A stretch of 64,000 bases of DNA from Entophlyctis helioformis. Taxonomy: Eukaryota > Chytridiomycota > Chytridiomycetes > Chytridiales > Chytriomycetaceae. The stretch lies in contig JAHLKH010000034.1 of the NCBI GenBank assembly GCA_025526915.1, positions 1 through 64,000 on the forward strand, read 5' to 3'. The translations under genes and the position numbers were made by a program. Shown piece after piece: positions 23,072-33,900 of the stretch (position 1 is its first letter; each line of letters opens with the position of its first letter). The notes below the pieces were generated by a model that made no database searches, had not been told where the DNA came from, and saw nothing but the letters and a program-made list of their open reading frames with translations.

Positions 23072-23779
23072 TTAGAACTTGATCGCGTGGGGGTACTGGC
23101 CCTTGGACAGTGCGAACTTGGAGCTGAGGTAGCCCTTGAGAGCGGGGGTCTTCTTGATGACAGCGAGGAGCTTCGAGTCAATCGACTTCTGGTCGGCAAC
23201 GCGAGCGGGGTCGGCAACCTTCTTCTCGGCGTCCTCACCAAGGAGAGCCTCGGCGGTGGCCTTCTTGGCGGCAGCCTTGGCAACCTTGAAGTAGTCGTCA
23301 GAGAACTTGGCGTCAACCTTGACCGACGAGATGTCGACCTTGGTGGAGGTGGCAATGACGTAAGCCTGGTTGACACGGCGGATGGGGACACCGTTGAGCT
23401 TGTGGGGGCCGGTCACGAGGAGGAGACCAGAGTCGAGCTGCTTGAGGAACACAACGCGCTTTCCGCGGAAACGGCCGGCAAGGAGGATGAGGACGGTGCC
23501 GGGGGTGATCGAGGCGCGGAGAGTAGCAGTGCCGGCGACCTTGTGGTTCTTCTTGGGGACGGGGATGTCGTCAGCGGGGTAGAAGCGCGAGCCCTTGGTG
23601 AGGGCAACAACGCGGGTCTTGCCGTTCTTGGCACCGCCAATAGTCTTGGTCTTGGTGGCAGCGACGGCGGCAGCCTTCTTGGCGACAGCCTTGGTCTTCT
23701 TGAAGAGAGCCTTCTTGGCGTAAGCCTTGGACCGCGAGAAACGCGACACACCGGGAACGAGGGCGGGGTTCGAGACCAT
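23072..23779 (-). CDS. RPL6: 60S ribosomal protein L6 (eL6)
   Basis: A 235-residue intronless CDS starting MVSNPALVPGVSRFSRSKAY and ending PHAIKF. The Lys/Ala-rich N-terminal extension, RFYPADDIPVPKKNHK, PGTVLILLAGRFRGKRVVFL and LLLVTGPHKLNGVPIRRVNQ are the eL6 signatures. It is a structural component of the large ribosomal subunit. Codon use is strongly biased (CTTG, AAG, GTC), unlike its neighbours, as expected for a highly expressed gene. There is no frame break, which stands out in this window. Confidence 0.97.
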   Translation of the reverse strand: MVSNPALVPGVSRFSRSKAYAKKALFKKTKAVAKKAAAVAATKTKTIGGAKNGKTRVVALTKGSRFYPADDIPVPKKNHKVAGTATLRASITPGTVLILLAGRFRGKRVVFLKQLDSGLLLVTGPHKLNGVPIRRVNQAYVIATSTKVDISSVKVDAKFSDDYFKVAKAAAKKATAEALLGEDAEKKVADPARVADQKSIDSKLLAVIKKTPALKGYLSSKFALSKGQYPHAIKF

Positions 23780-24990
23780 TGCGCTGTGACGGGGGGCCAG
23801 ATCCAGCGCAGAGTCAGTCAAACTGTGCCACGGCACGAATAGCGGCACAACCACCACCGCAGGCGCAGTCGCAGCAAGAGATCAAGCGCCACAGCACCGC
23901 GGCAGCAGCAGCACCACCACCACCACAGCCCGCAAGACAGAATACACTGCCGTGCTTGCAGGGCGGCATGCACCAGCCAGCCAGCCAGCCGAGTCGGTCT
24001 TGCGCGTGCGTGCCCAGATCCCCCATCAACCACATTGCTGCCGTCGATTGCCGAATGCAGATAAGAGCCGGAACGCGATGCTGTTCAAGAATGAATGCGG
24101 CTGCACGACAAACGAGACAGAAGCCGCTGCTGAGAGAGAAAGATTCTGCGAGTGTGTGTGTGTGTGTGTTGGGTGTGCTCAGATATCTAAAGGTTACGTA
24201 CATGAGCCCAGAAATGGCTTCAAACAAGAGGTGTCAGAAAAAAAAGGTGATCATCACAGCTGGCCCTTGGAACACACACACACCACAGCGCACTCTCTCT
24301 CTCTCGTCTGCAAGCAGCTGCGACTGTCAATCGATGCCATTGTCGGGTCGGCTCCAAATGTTCAAGTCGCTGCAGTTGGACGGCTCAGCGGCGGCTGCGG
24401 TCGCTGGTGCAGTGGTTGTGCGTCGGTAGCGAAGCGGGCGGCTGTGCGAGTGTGCTGCTGGGTGGTGTGCTGTTCATGCCGGTTGGACTGTCTGTTGCTG
24501 TTGGTTGCTGGCGACGCTCGATTCCGACTGAATCGGCTTGGGCTGCCTGCCTGCTGCGACGGAGCAAGTGGTTGGGGTGGGGGACGAGGGCCGGACGCTG
24601 CAAGACACGGGGCTGCAGCCGACGGCCAGGGACGGATGGGATGGGATGTGTATGACCATCCGCTCGTCTGTCCATCCATCCATTGCATCCATCCATCCAT
24701 CCGTCCGTCCCCGGTGTGGTGTGCGCCGAGTGCAGGTCGCGAGGACACGTACGGGGGATGCCTGGCGAAGCGAGTGGTGAGAAAACAGCGAGCGACAACT
24801 CTACTCACGAAATGTGGAGCGTGCGGGCAAACAGCGTGCGGCTCTCGCGCACCACAACTCGCTCGGCGCGCGCCGGCCCAAATGTGAAATTGCATCACGT
24901 GTGCGTCACGTGGCGCCGCTGCTTGCTGGCAGCGCTGGGACTCGGCAGCAGGAGCGCACACGCAGCGCACGCTGCCCGCAAGAAAACACA
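23780..24990. other. Divergent intergenic region between eL6 and eIF3e
   Basis: 1.2 kb with open frames but no coding character. It holds a GT dinucleotide run (about 24153-24170), a CT run (24292-24306), a CATC/CGTC tetranucleotide run (24672-24712) and, close to eIF3e, two CACGTG hexamers. It probably contains the eL6 promoter and 5' UTR on the left and the eIF3e promoter on the right. Confidence 0.5.
24896..24912. promoter_or_regulatory. Paired CACGTG E-boxes upstream of eIF3e
   Basis: CACGTG at 24896-24901 and 24907-24912, centres 11 bp apart (one helical turn), about 80 nt upstream of ATG 24991. In fungi CACGTG is bound by bHLH factors (Cbf1/Pho4 class). The binding factor here is unknown. 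Confidence 0.45.
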
Positions 24991-27075
24991 ATGTCGCCTG
25001 TCGCCTCGTCGTCGTCGTCTGCGGCTGCGGCTGCGTCGTCGTCCTCGGACCTGACTGCCCGCATTTCGCCCTTCCTCGACAGACAGCTGGTGCTGCCTCT
25101 CTCGAGTTCCTCGAGACCCGTCCTGTGAGTGTCTGGCTGTCTGCCCCTCTGTGTGTGTCTGCCTGCCTGCCTGCCTGTCTGCCTGCTGCTGCCTGCCGTG
25201 CTCGGGTTGATCAGTTCCGCTTGGCACGGCCGAGTCAGCGAGTCAGCCAGCCAGCCAGCAGCACTTCGCATGCACCAACCGTCCGGTGGGCGACTGACAC
25301 CCTGCGCGACAGACATACGCCAAGAAGGACATCCTGTCGGCCAAGCATGCGCTCCTGTCCCGCACGTCCATGGTCGACTTCTCCAACGCAATATATCATG
25401 AGCTCAACGGCTCGTCCAAGAAGAACGAGCCAGGCTTTGAGCGCCGTCGCGCAGACGTTGTTGCCCGTCTGACCGGCTTGCAGGACGAGGTGGCTCCTGT
25501 GCTCGAGATCATCCAGGACCCTGCCCTTGTCCAGCAGCTCAAGCAGGACAAGATCGCCAACCTGCAGTACCTGCGCGAGAAGCACAACGTGAGTGGGTGC
25601 CGCCTGTCCCTCTGCTGCCCGCCGCGGCAACGGCAACGGCAACGGCCACTGTCACGCCTAGACTTGCTGACGAGATCTGGCTGTGGCATGGCTCAACCAA
25701 CAGTTCAAGCCCGAGATGCTCGACACGCTGTTCAAGTTTGCCCACCTCCAGTACGACGTCGGCAACTACGCCGGCGCTTCCGAGTCGCTCTACCACTTCC
25801 GCATTCTGGCAAGTTGGCAATATCCTGGCTGGCCATTGCAATTGTATTGTATTGCGTTGTATATATGGATGGGCCATTACGACAGCACCTGCCCGATCTG
25901 CCCTTGTGCGCACATATCCTGCATGCTGACACACGGCGCGTTGCACACGCCACTGGCTGGCTTGGACAGAGCTCGGACACGGACCGCAACACGGCTGCCA
26001 TCTGGGGCAAGCTGGCTGCCGACATCATGGCCAAGAACTGGGACGGTGCCTTTGAGGAGCTCATGCGTCTGAGAGAGGTCATTGACCAGGCCCTCGTGCC
26101 CACGTCTGGCGCTGGCATCGCTACTGCCGCTGCGGCCGCCAAGGCGGGCGTGTCGGTCAACCACGTGCAGCTCCAGCAGCGCGTGTGGCTCCTGCACTGG
26201 GCACTGTTTGTGTTCTTCAACCACCCGCGCGGCAAGGACGCGCTCGTGGACCTGTTCATGAGCCCGGCCTACCTCAACGCCATCCAGACGGCGGCCCCTT
26301 GGCTCCTGCGCTACGTTGCAGCGGGCATCATCATCAACAAGCGCCGCCGCAACCAGCTCAAGGACCTCATCGGCATCATCCGCCAGGAGGCACGCGTGTA
26401 CTCGGACCCCGTGACCGAGTTCCTCGAGGCGCTGTACATCGACTTTGACTTTGACGGCGCACAACAGAAGCTCAAGGGCTGCGAGGCGGTGCTCGACGCC
26501 GACTTTTTCCTGGCTCCCATCCGCACCGAGTTCCTCGAGTCGGCGCGGTTCTTTGTGTTTGAGATGTACTGCCGCATCAACCAGCGCATCGACATTGCCT
26601 CGCTCAGCGCCAAGCTCAACATGGACCAGGACATGGGCGAGAAGTGGATCGTCAACCTCATCCGCGATGCCCGCATGCAGGCCAAGATTGACTCTGAGAC
26701 GGTACGTTGAGCTGCCTCGTTTGTGTCTCGTTTGTGTCTCGTGGTACCTGCGATGTCTCACACTGATCCGCCGTCTGTCTTTTCAATCGATGCCACTTTG
26801 TGTCACGCAATCTCTTGCCATGCCAACAGAACACGGTCATCATGGGCGTGCAGTACCAGTCCGTGTACCACAGGTCATGGAGCGCACCAAGGCACTCAGC
26901 TTCCGCTCGTCGCTCCTTGCGTCCAACATCGAGAAGCGCGAGAACGAGCTGCAGAACCGCCGCAAGGGCAACAGCAGCAACGCCAACAGCAGCAGCAACA
27001 CCCAACTCTGGCAGCTCGAACAGAAAGGGCAACAAGCACTCTGGCAAGGACAGCGCAGCAGCAACTCACGCGTAG
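24991..27075 (+). CDS. eIF3e: Translation initiation factor eIF3 subunit e (Int6)
   Basis: PCI-domain subunit of the eIF3 complex on the 40S ribosome. Exons: 24991-25124, 25313-25588, 25704-25808, 25970-26701, 26830-27075. Exon 1 has DLTARISPFLDRQLVLPL then LEFLETRP, the eIF3e N-terminal signature. It continues YAKKDILSAKHALL, FKPEMLDTLFKFAHLQYD and the C-terminal PCI region (RTEFLESARFFVFEMYCRIN, EKWIVNLIRDARMQAKID). The third intron (25809-25969) has a GCAAGT donor. Frame changes of one missing base occur near 25103 (between LPL and LEFL), near 26873 (YQSVYH to QVMERTKAL) and near 27003 in an Asn/Ser run; the tail NRKGNKHSGKDSAAATHA then ends at 27075. The domain match is unambiguous. Confidence 0.93.
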
Positions 27076-27312
27076 AGAATGGGCATGTGGTTGGGATGCA
27101 TTGGATGAGAAAATGAAACAGAATGTGACGTCATGGCATTTAGTGGCCGCCTGCTCCCATTCCCTTGCTCCAACACCTGCCCTCGAAACGGCTTGCATTG
27201 TTTTCGTGTGCGCTATCCCAGCCCAGTTCTGTCCTGTCCAGTCACGTCTGATTCGAGTTGTAGCATAGAGATACCCCCAAGCAGACTTGCCGCATCCCCT
27301 TGATCTGGAGCC

Positions 27313-28695
27313 ATGGCTGCCCAACCACACGCGGCAACAGCCCGCACACACAATTTTGTCCATAACGATGCCATCTGGTGCGTCTGTCCGCCTGCCGGCA
27401 TGATCTGTCCCGGCTTTGTCTGTATTGTGTGCCATGTCGCGTTGCTGTTGCTGTTGCTGTCCGGCCGTCCGCCTGTCTCATGAGCCAGCGAGCCCGCGTC
27501 TCACACGAACGGCTGCTGCATGATGCGTTTGGCAGGCGGCAGACGATCTGGTATGAGCTCAACACGGCCAAGAACTGGGAGGCTCACTGGGGATTCATGC
27601 GCGACACCATGATCGACGACGAAGACCAAGGCGATGTAAGTCCTCTGCGTGTCCAGAATGCCCACGAATGCATGCCCCCTTTTCAATCGCGTCTCATCTC
27701 GTGTCGTCTCGTCTTGTGGCTGACTGAGCAATCTCAAGGCCAAACTACCACCGCTCAAGGAAGACTTGCAGAAACGCGCAGGCCATGGCGGCGCTGTCGG
27801 AGACGCCAAAGCGGCCGGCGGCAATAAGCGCAAGGTCAAGGCGCACACACAGGTTGCTGTTGTCATGGACCCCAAGCGGTCTGGACTGCCCGCCAAAGTG
27901 CCGCCCGGCCTCACATTCTCGCGAGTTGCAGCCGCAGCAGAAGCAGCAGGAGCAGCAACATCCAAGACACCGTCAGGGCCAACCAGCAGTGTGCCCACGG
28001 CGCCGCAGCAGGGAGGCGCAAGGCAGCCGCCTGCATCGCCACCAACAGGGAAGCCGCCAACGGACGACACGATCGTGTCCAACTGGCTGTACACGTACAA
28101 CGTGCCCCGCATCATCAAGTACCGGTTCCCGTCCGAAAAGTACACGATGCCGCCGACCACGTCCAACGACATTGGCTGGCCATGGGAGCGGGTGCAGAAG
28201 CAGATGCAGATGCCGTTTGCTCTGCAGTCCAGCCCGGAGCGCTTCGAGTCGTTTGAAGACACGCAGAAGCGCGAGGCGTGGGACCAGCAGCGGCAGCGCG
28301 ACAAGGCCGCCATGCTTGCACACAAGCAGCAGTTGCAGCAGCAGCGGTCGATGGCGCCCAAGCCTGTCGCAGCGGGCACAGCCGGCGCAGCAGAGTCGCC
28401 CGGGCCGTTGCCCATGGTGCCGACGCCGCCCGCGCACGCCATGATCGGCAAGCGAAAAGGGCCGCAGGTGCCGCGCGTGGTCAAGCAGCCGGCCGAGGCC
28501 GAGATGGACATGGATGATCTGGACGATGAGATTCTGGGGAATGCCGGCGCCGGACGCATGGGGCTCGAGGGACCCGAGATCACGCAGCGACGCGAGCGGG
28601 TGCCAGCGCCGTACACGCTCGAGCGGTTTGGCAAGCATGCCCGCGGCCGTGGCGATGTGCTCAAGTGGTTTGGACCGCGCGAGTCACTCCCGTGA
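27313..28695 (+). CDS. LLC1/C20orf85-type ciliary microtubule inner protein
   Basis: Exons 27313-27377, 27536-27635 and 27739-28695, all GT..AG with clean phases. The joined N-terminus reads FVHNDAIW then RQTIWYELNTAKNWEAHWGFM, which follows the human C20orf85 (CIMIP1) pattern of a DEIW block then an NW..NWGF block. A long Ala/Gln/Pro linker leads to the second family block, PRIIKYRFPSEKYTMPPTT then SNDIGWPW, matching the EKY..PPxPxTT..IGW motif. Family members sit inside doublet microtubules of motile cilia. A C-terminal acidic motif (EMDMDDLDDEILGN) precedes a basic end. The assignment rests on motif order recalled from the family, not on a search. If right, the organism builds flagella. 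Confidence 0.65.
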
Positions 28696-29092
28696 TGCCG
28701 CGATGCCATGTATCCATGTGCACCTGTGGGCAGTTGGGCTGTCTGCGGCAGTGTGGGCTGTGCCTGTGTTGCTGTCCTGCAGTGTCGGTCAGTCGAGCTG
28801 CAGCCGCACGTGCCGAAAGCTTATCGCATCGCATCGCGTGAGGACGCGAGCAGGGCGTGGAAGGGGCGGGAACACACACGGCGCTCGGAGCTGCCGCCCG
28901 CGCTGGGCTGCATTGTGCTGCGTGATGTGTGCTGCGTGTGCTGCGTGTGATGTGTGTGGCTTGCATTGCGCCTTCAGTCGCTTCGCTTCCTTCTTAAGCG
29001 GCTGCCTTGCCCCAACTCCCACAACCACGCCAACACCAACTACCGCAACTACCACGACTTACGACCACATCCACACCAGCCTCGACAGCCGC
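28696..29092. other. Intergenic stretch, no gene seen
   Basis: 397 nt with GTGTGCTGCG-type short repeats (28921-28955) and C/A-rich sequence just before the next ATG. I see no TATA box. Confidence 0.4.
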
Positions 29093-29900
29093 CATGCCAT
29101 CTGCCCTCGCCTCCCTTGCCGCGACTGCCGCCCAGTCAGCTGCCGCCCGTCTCGTGACGTCCGCCTCGACCGTGTCCGTCACACGACTCTCGGCCCGTGC
29201 CACCCTTGCCAGCGTCTCGTCGTCACTGCGCCCCCTCTCCAGCACAGGCACGACCACACACCACGCCAGAGCCGCTACGCACGCACCTCGCCGGCTGCTC
29301 CACTCGTCGCCGTCGCCCGCCCTCGCCCCGCTCTCGCCACAGCAGCCGCCCGCCGACAGCGTGTCGCACTCGACCGACTCGTTCTCGCTGCCCAACCTCG
29401 GCGATGAGGTTGATCGCGCGGCTGCCATCGCCCTCCAGCTGCTGGCACACAGAGAGCGCCGCCCCACAGAGTCGCCCGTCGATCTGCTGGCCGTCTTGGA
29501 GACTGCTACCGGCGACTACGAGTCCGACATCCACACCACCGCTGCCAGCGCCCATGACGCGGACTACAGCATTCCCGAGCGCACGTCGCCCGCCGCGTCG
29601 GCTGCCGCCATGACGCTCGCCATGAATGCCACCGAGAAGATCGAGGCTGCAGCGTCGGCCTTTACCCAGATCGCAAGCTCCTGCCTGCTGACGCCCACCG
29701 ACATCAGCAACCCCTTCATCAAGTCGCAGTCAATCTCATCCGATGTCATTTCCGACGAGGCGGACTACTGCTCGTTTGCGGACGGCATCCACGATGCCCA
29801 CTCGTCCCACTCGCCAGACGCTGCGCCGGAAGACAGCCGCTTCAAGGATCTTGTTGTCGGCATGCACTCGCTCTTCCAAGGCGGCAAGCACTCTTTCTGA
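29093..29900 (+). CDS. Putative mitochondrial protein, unknown family
   Basis: Intronless 268-codon frame with ATG 29093 in a GCCATG context. The first ~75 residues are rich in Ala, Ser, Thr and Arg with almost no acidic residues (SAAARLVTSASTVSVTRLSA, ending RRLLHSS), a typical mitochondrial presequence with a possible cleavage near LLHSS. The remainder is mildly acidic and helical (GDEVDRAAAIALQLLAHRE, ESPVDLLAVLETATGDYE) with a Phe-ended tail (FQGGKHSF). I recognise no domain. It is followed 144 nt later by the DUF4286 gene. Confidence 0.55.
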
Positions 29901-30044
29901 TCGCACTCTCTCGCTCTCTCACCGCCTGCTTGCTCATTGCTTGCTTTATGACCCTCTTCTTCAATACATTTTTCGGATCTCTCTGGTACTTTACAGCGAC
30001 TTTCAGAAACCTTTTTGCACACACCCCAAAGCCAGCAAGCCAGC

Positions 30045-30758
30045 ATGGTCGACACCGTTCCCCCGTCCGTGTTTGAGAAGAGAGGCAGCGCAGGCTCCCT
30101 GCTCGACTACTCCATCATCTACGAGGTCAACCTGTCGGTGCCCAAGGTGTCGGCAGAGGGCTACCTGGCCTACCTCAAGGCCTTTACGCTCAACGTCGTC
30201 AAGGACGTCCCAGGTTCGTTGCCTGCTCACTCGCTCGCCTGTCCAGATGCACTTGCGTCTTGGCTGAGCACTGGCTGGTTGCGCCTCATCGCCATCCCTG
30301 GACTGACACCGCCGCTCACGGACTGCAATGGGGACGCACGACAGGCTTCACCAACGCCGTGGTCTACAGCCAGCCCAAGCCAGGTCCGTCGCCTCCTTTT
30401 CATCACCATCGTGCTCGCCTGTGTTCCTTGTGTGTCGACTGACAGATCATGACATGGCCCGCGTGGCTTGGCTGTGTTCCTGTTGCTTCCAACAAAACAC
30501 ACACACGCATACCCACACACGCACACGCACCGATCGCATGTCCATCTGATCGCAACAGAGGGCCTCCACTGGCTGTCCGAAGAGGGCAACGATAAGTCGT
30601 ACTACACCGTGCACTACCACGTTGACTCGCAAAAGAACCTCGAGACGTATCTCGAAAAGTACCAGCAGCAGGTGGCTGATGCTGACCAGGAGAAGTGGGG
30701 ATTCCTTGTCACGTCCCGACGCATCTTGCGCATGCAAATGTCCAGCTTTGACGACTGA
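30045..30758 (+). CDS. DUF4286-domain protein
   Basis: Three exons, 30045-30213, 30345-30383 (only 39 nt) and 30559-30758, giving 135 residues. Phases join at Gly and Glu (DVPG/FTNAVVYSQPKP/EGLHW). The domain, LLDYSIIYEVNLSVPKVSAE, FTLNVVKDVPGFTNAVVY and YYTVHYHVDSQKNLETYL, fits the ferredoxin-like DUF4286 fold (dimeric alpha-beta barrel class). No enzymatic residues are established for the family, so no function is offered. Confidence 0.7.
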
Positions 30759-30931
30759 TCTCTTGGGGTTGCGATCGATTGTATACACCGATCTGGTGCC
30801 AATGAAGACGCTTGTCATGTATGTCTTGCCGCGCCGAGTTGCCTGCCAAGCGCGGCCCGATTGTCCAACGCGTTCGGTCCAGTTTGGCCGCGGGTTCCGC
30901 GCTCGTCAGTTCCTCCGCGGCTTGCCAACGC

Positions 30932-30940
30932 CATAAAAGG
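30932..30940 (+). promoter_or_regulatory. TATA-like box of the ABC transporter gene
   Basis: CATAAAAGG lies about 60 nt upstream of ATG 30999. Confidence 0.5.
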
Positions 30941-30998
30941 GCTATCGCACCCATCCATCCCACACCGGTATCCAACCGACATTCAACAGCAACACACC

Positions 30999-33900
30999 AT
31001 GGCAGATAACTCGGCAGGCAAGGTCTACCCTGAGCCTGGCATTGGCGCGGAAGACGGAGGCGAGCCGCAAGCGAGAATACAGTCCATGCCAGGTATGCGA
31101 CGCCACAACCATACACACACACGCACACTCTTGTTGCATGCCCGTGCCTCGAAAAGCTCCGTACGCGTCAATACCATTGCCCAGTGGTATCCTGTGGCAG
31201 CCAACCTCCTGACGCTCGTATCTCGCCCTGTGGACCCCTCAAACCGTCTCGTCTGGCTCGCCTCTCGTGTATCACACGTGAAGCTTGGCAGGCAAACACC
31301 AACCGCACTGCGAATGACAAACATGTCGGTACGCTGTGCTGCAACACTGACGCTCGATCCAATCCATCTCATCTCATGCCGTATCAACCATCTGTTTTCC
31401 CGCGCCAAACGCTCGCCATCGCATGGCATGTCTGTACCAACAATGCAACACTGGACTCGCGCTGGCCGTGTTTACTACGACGTGCCAGTCGGCAAGACGC
31501 GCCAGGCACATGCTCTTGCTGCCAAAGCGGTCTCGTACCAGAGTCGCCAGCTCTTCACCAACATCTGCTGCATCAGGTAACGTCTGGCACGTCTGCCACC
31601 GTTTAGGTTTTCAAGCGTCGTTTCTGCTTGAACGCCTGTCTGGCTACCGACTTTCGGGCCCAGGCCGTTCTCTCTTCATGCGATCCATTTTTCCACCTTA
31701 AGCAGCGGAGTTCGCGTGTTGAGCAACGCGCTGACCCAACCAATCTTCCGTCATCCGAAACCGAATTTTCCATGCTCCAATGGATCCGATACTCCTGATC
31801 CTTCTCTCATTGGCACATGCATAGCCTGTGCCCGCTGATGATGGTTGCCATTGCTGCATTCCTTGGCAACCTCATTGTCCGTCTCATCAATAACGCCAAC
31901 CCGCTCAAAGGTACAGCCATGCATCCACACCTTGACCGACCTTGACCGGAATCTGACCGGCGTCAACGATGCATGCAGAGTACATCCAGTGCAGCAATGT
32001 CAACGCTTCCAACTCGCTCAACATTCCGTTCTGGAAAACAAGCGACGCGCGTCTGCCCTCTGAGCCTGGAACGCCATTTATTGGCGCAACCACCACGACC
32101 ATGTACCACGTAAACTGGGCTCGTGTCGCGTCGCTCCTCACAAGCGGTCCTCCTGGTGCAGCATCCGCAACATTCCAGCAGCCGTGCACGTTCTGGTACG
32201 GCGAGCGCTACCCGTACTCGTCTACAACTCCCTACGATCGCGATCCAGGAGCAACCGGCAAGAGCGTTCGCGATTCGTGAGTGTTTGGCATATGCCCCTG
32301 TGCATTGCTTGCCATTCCAGCTTGAATCGACACTGATCTCTTCCATGGCAATGATGCATAGAACGTACACTGGCCAGCCTGTCGGCGGATGGTTCAATGC
32401 TCTGGCGACTGGCTTTGCAAGCGGCCTTGTCGACAGCAACACCGCAAACATCTTTGGAAACAAGCAGCTTCGCAGCTGGGCAATCTACGGCGTCGATCCG
32501 TCCGTCACACCTGCTCTTGTCGGCACCAAGGCCCGAGAGTCTGACCTGACTGTCGCTCAGTTTGTCGCGCTTTCCTCGCCAGCCGAATTCGTCTCTCCCA
32601 GCAGCGCAGCCACCGGTCTCCTCGGCACCATCCCCACACGCTACTGGCAGGACACTTCTTCCCTGTCGCTGACCGGCCAGACTGTCGGCGGATTCGTGCC
32701 TGTGCCGTACTACGTTGCTAGCACGGGATCGACGGGGTCCAGCGACGATCTCGACGACCAGATCTCGTCAGCACTCAACACCATCATTCTCGAGATTGCC
32801 AAGCTGGACAAGACGGCGCTCCTCGGATCGACCAATGACCTGGTCGCCACCAACAACCTGTTCATCAAGATCGGCAAGATCCTGCAGCAGCTTCCCCACG
32901 GTGGTGAGTTCGAGTGCCGCTCGCTCCGTGCACCCACCTGCTCACACATTCACCATCTTGGCAGCACTGTACTTTAAGAAAATCGACCACACCAACAAGC
33001 AGTACGCGTTCAACATGCACTATGGCACCGATATCCGGCTCACGGGATCCTCCAACTTCCCCAAGCCAGGCTCGCGGCTCATTGCACAGCTCACGCAGCT
33101 CACCAACGCGATTCTGCGCAACTCGGACCCGGCCCGTTTCGGTGCTGCCGCCATCACGCAGGGGTTCCGTATCCTTCCTCAGCTCGGCTCCAACGCCATC
33201 TACCTGCCGTTTGGCGGCCTGATTGGCGCGATCCTGTACCCGTTTGGCGTGTCCTTCCTGCTCCCTGTACGTTTCATTCGTGCGTGCTTTGCTTTCATGG
33301 TCGATTGCAAAGGATGCCGGCTGACACTGCGACACAGATCTTTGTCATTACGCTTGTGCAGGAGAAGGAGTACCGTATCCTTGTCATGATGAAGATGAAC
33401 GGCATGAAGGAGCTGTCGTACTACATCAGCCACTACAGTATGTGCTTCTTTTGGTTGCCGTCTGTGTGACTGTGTGCGACTGTGTGTGTTGTGCTCATGC
33501 AAATGTCGCGACCGTGTGGCCGTGCACAGTCGTCTTCTTTATCCTCTACGTCATCTCGACGGCCATCTTTCTCATCTCGGGATATGTGTCCAAGCTCACA
33601 ATCTTTACAGTCACCGAGACCGGCGTGCTCATTCTGCTGTTCTTCCTGTGGGGTACGCTGGCTGCTGTCGCCAAGTTCGCGTGATTGCAAACCCATGTGG
33701 CCACTGACCAGGCTTGGTGCACACACGAATGCAGGCAATGTCCAGATCGCGCTCGCCTTCTTCTTTGCCACACTCTTCAACAAGAGCAGACTGGCTCTGG
33801 GTAGGTCCAGCCACCTTCCCCCTTGATTTGAACGACACAACACTCATGCACAGCTGCATACAGTCATTGTGTTCCTGCTCGTGCTGTGCAGCGTCATCAT

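Noticed and set aside
24060..24430. Possible small gene between eL6 and eIF3e
   Set aside because: The open frames are short, contain dinucleotide runs and have no start context or splice logic I can defend.
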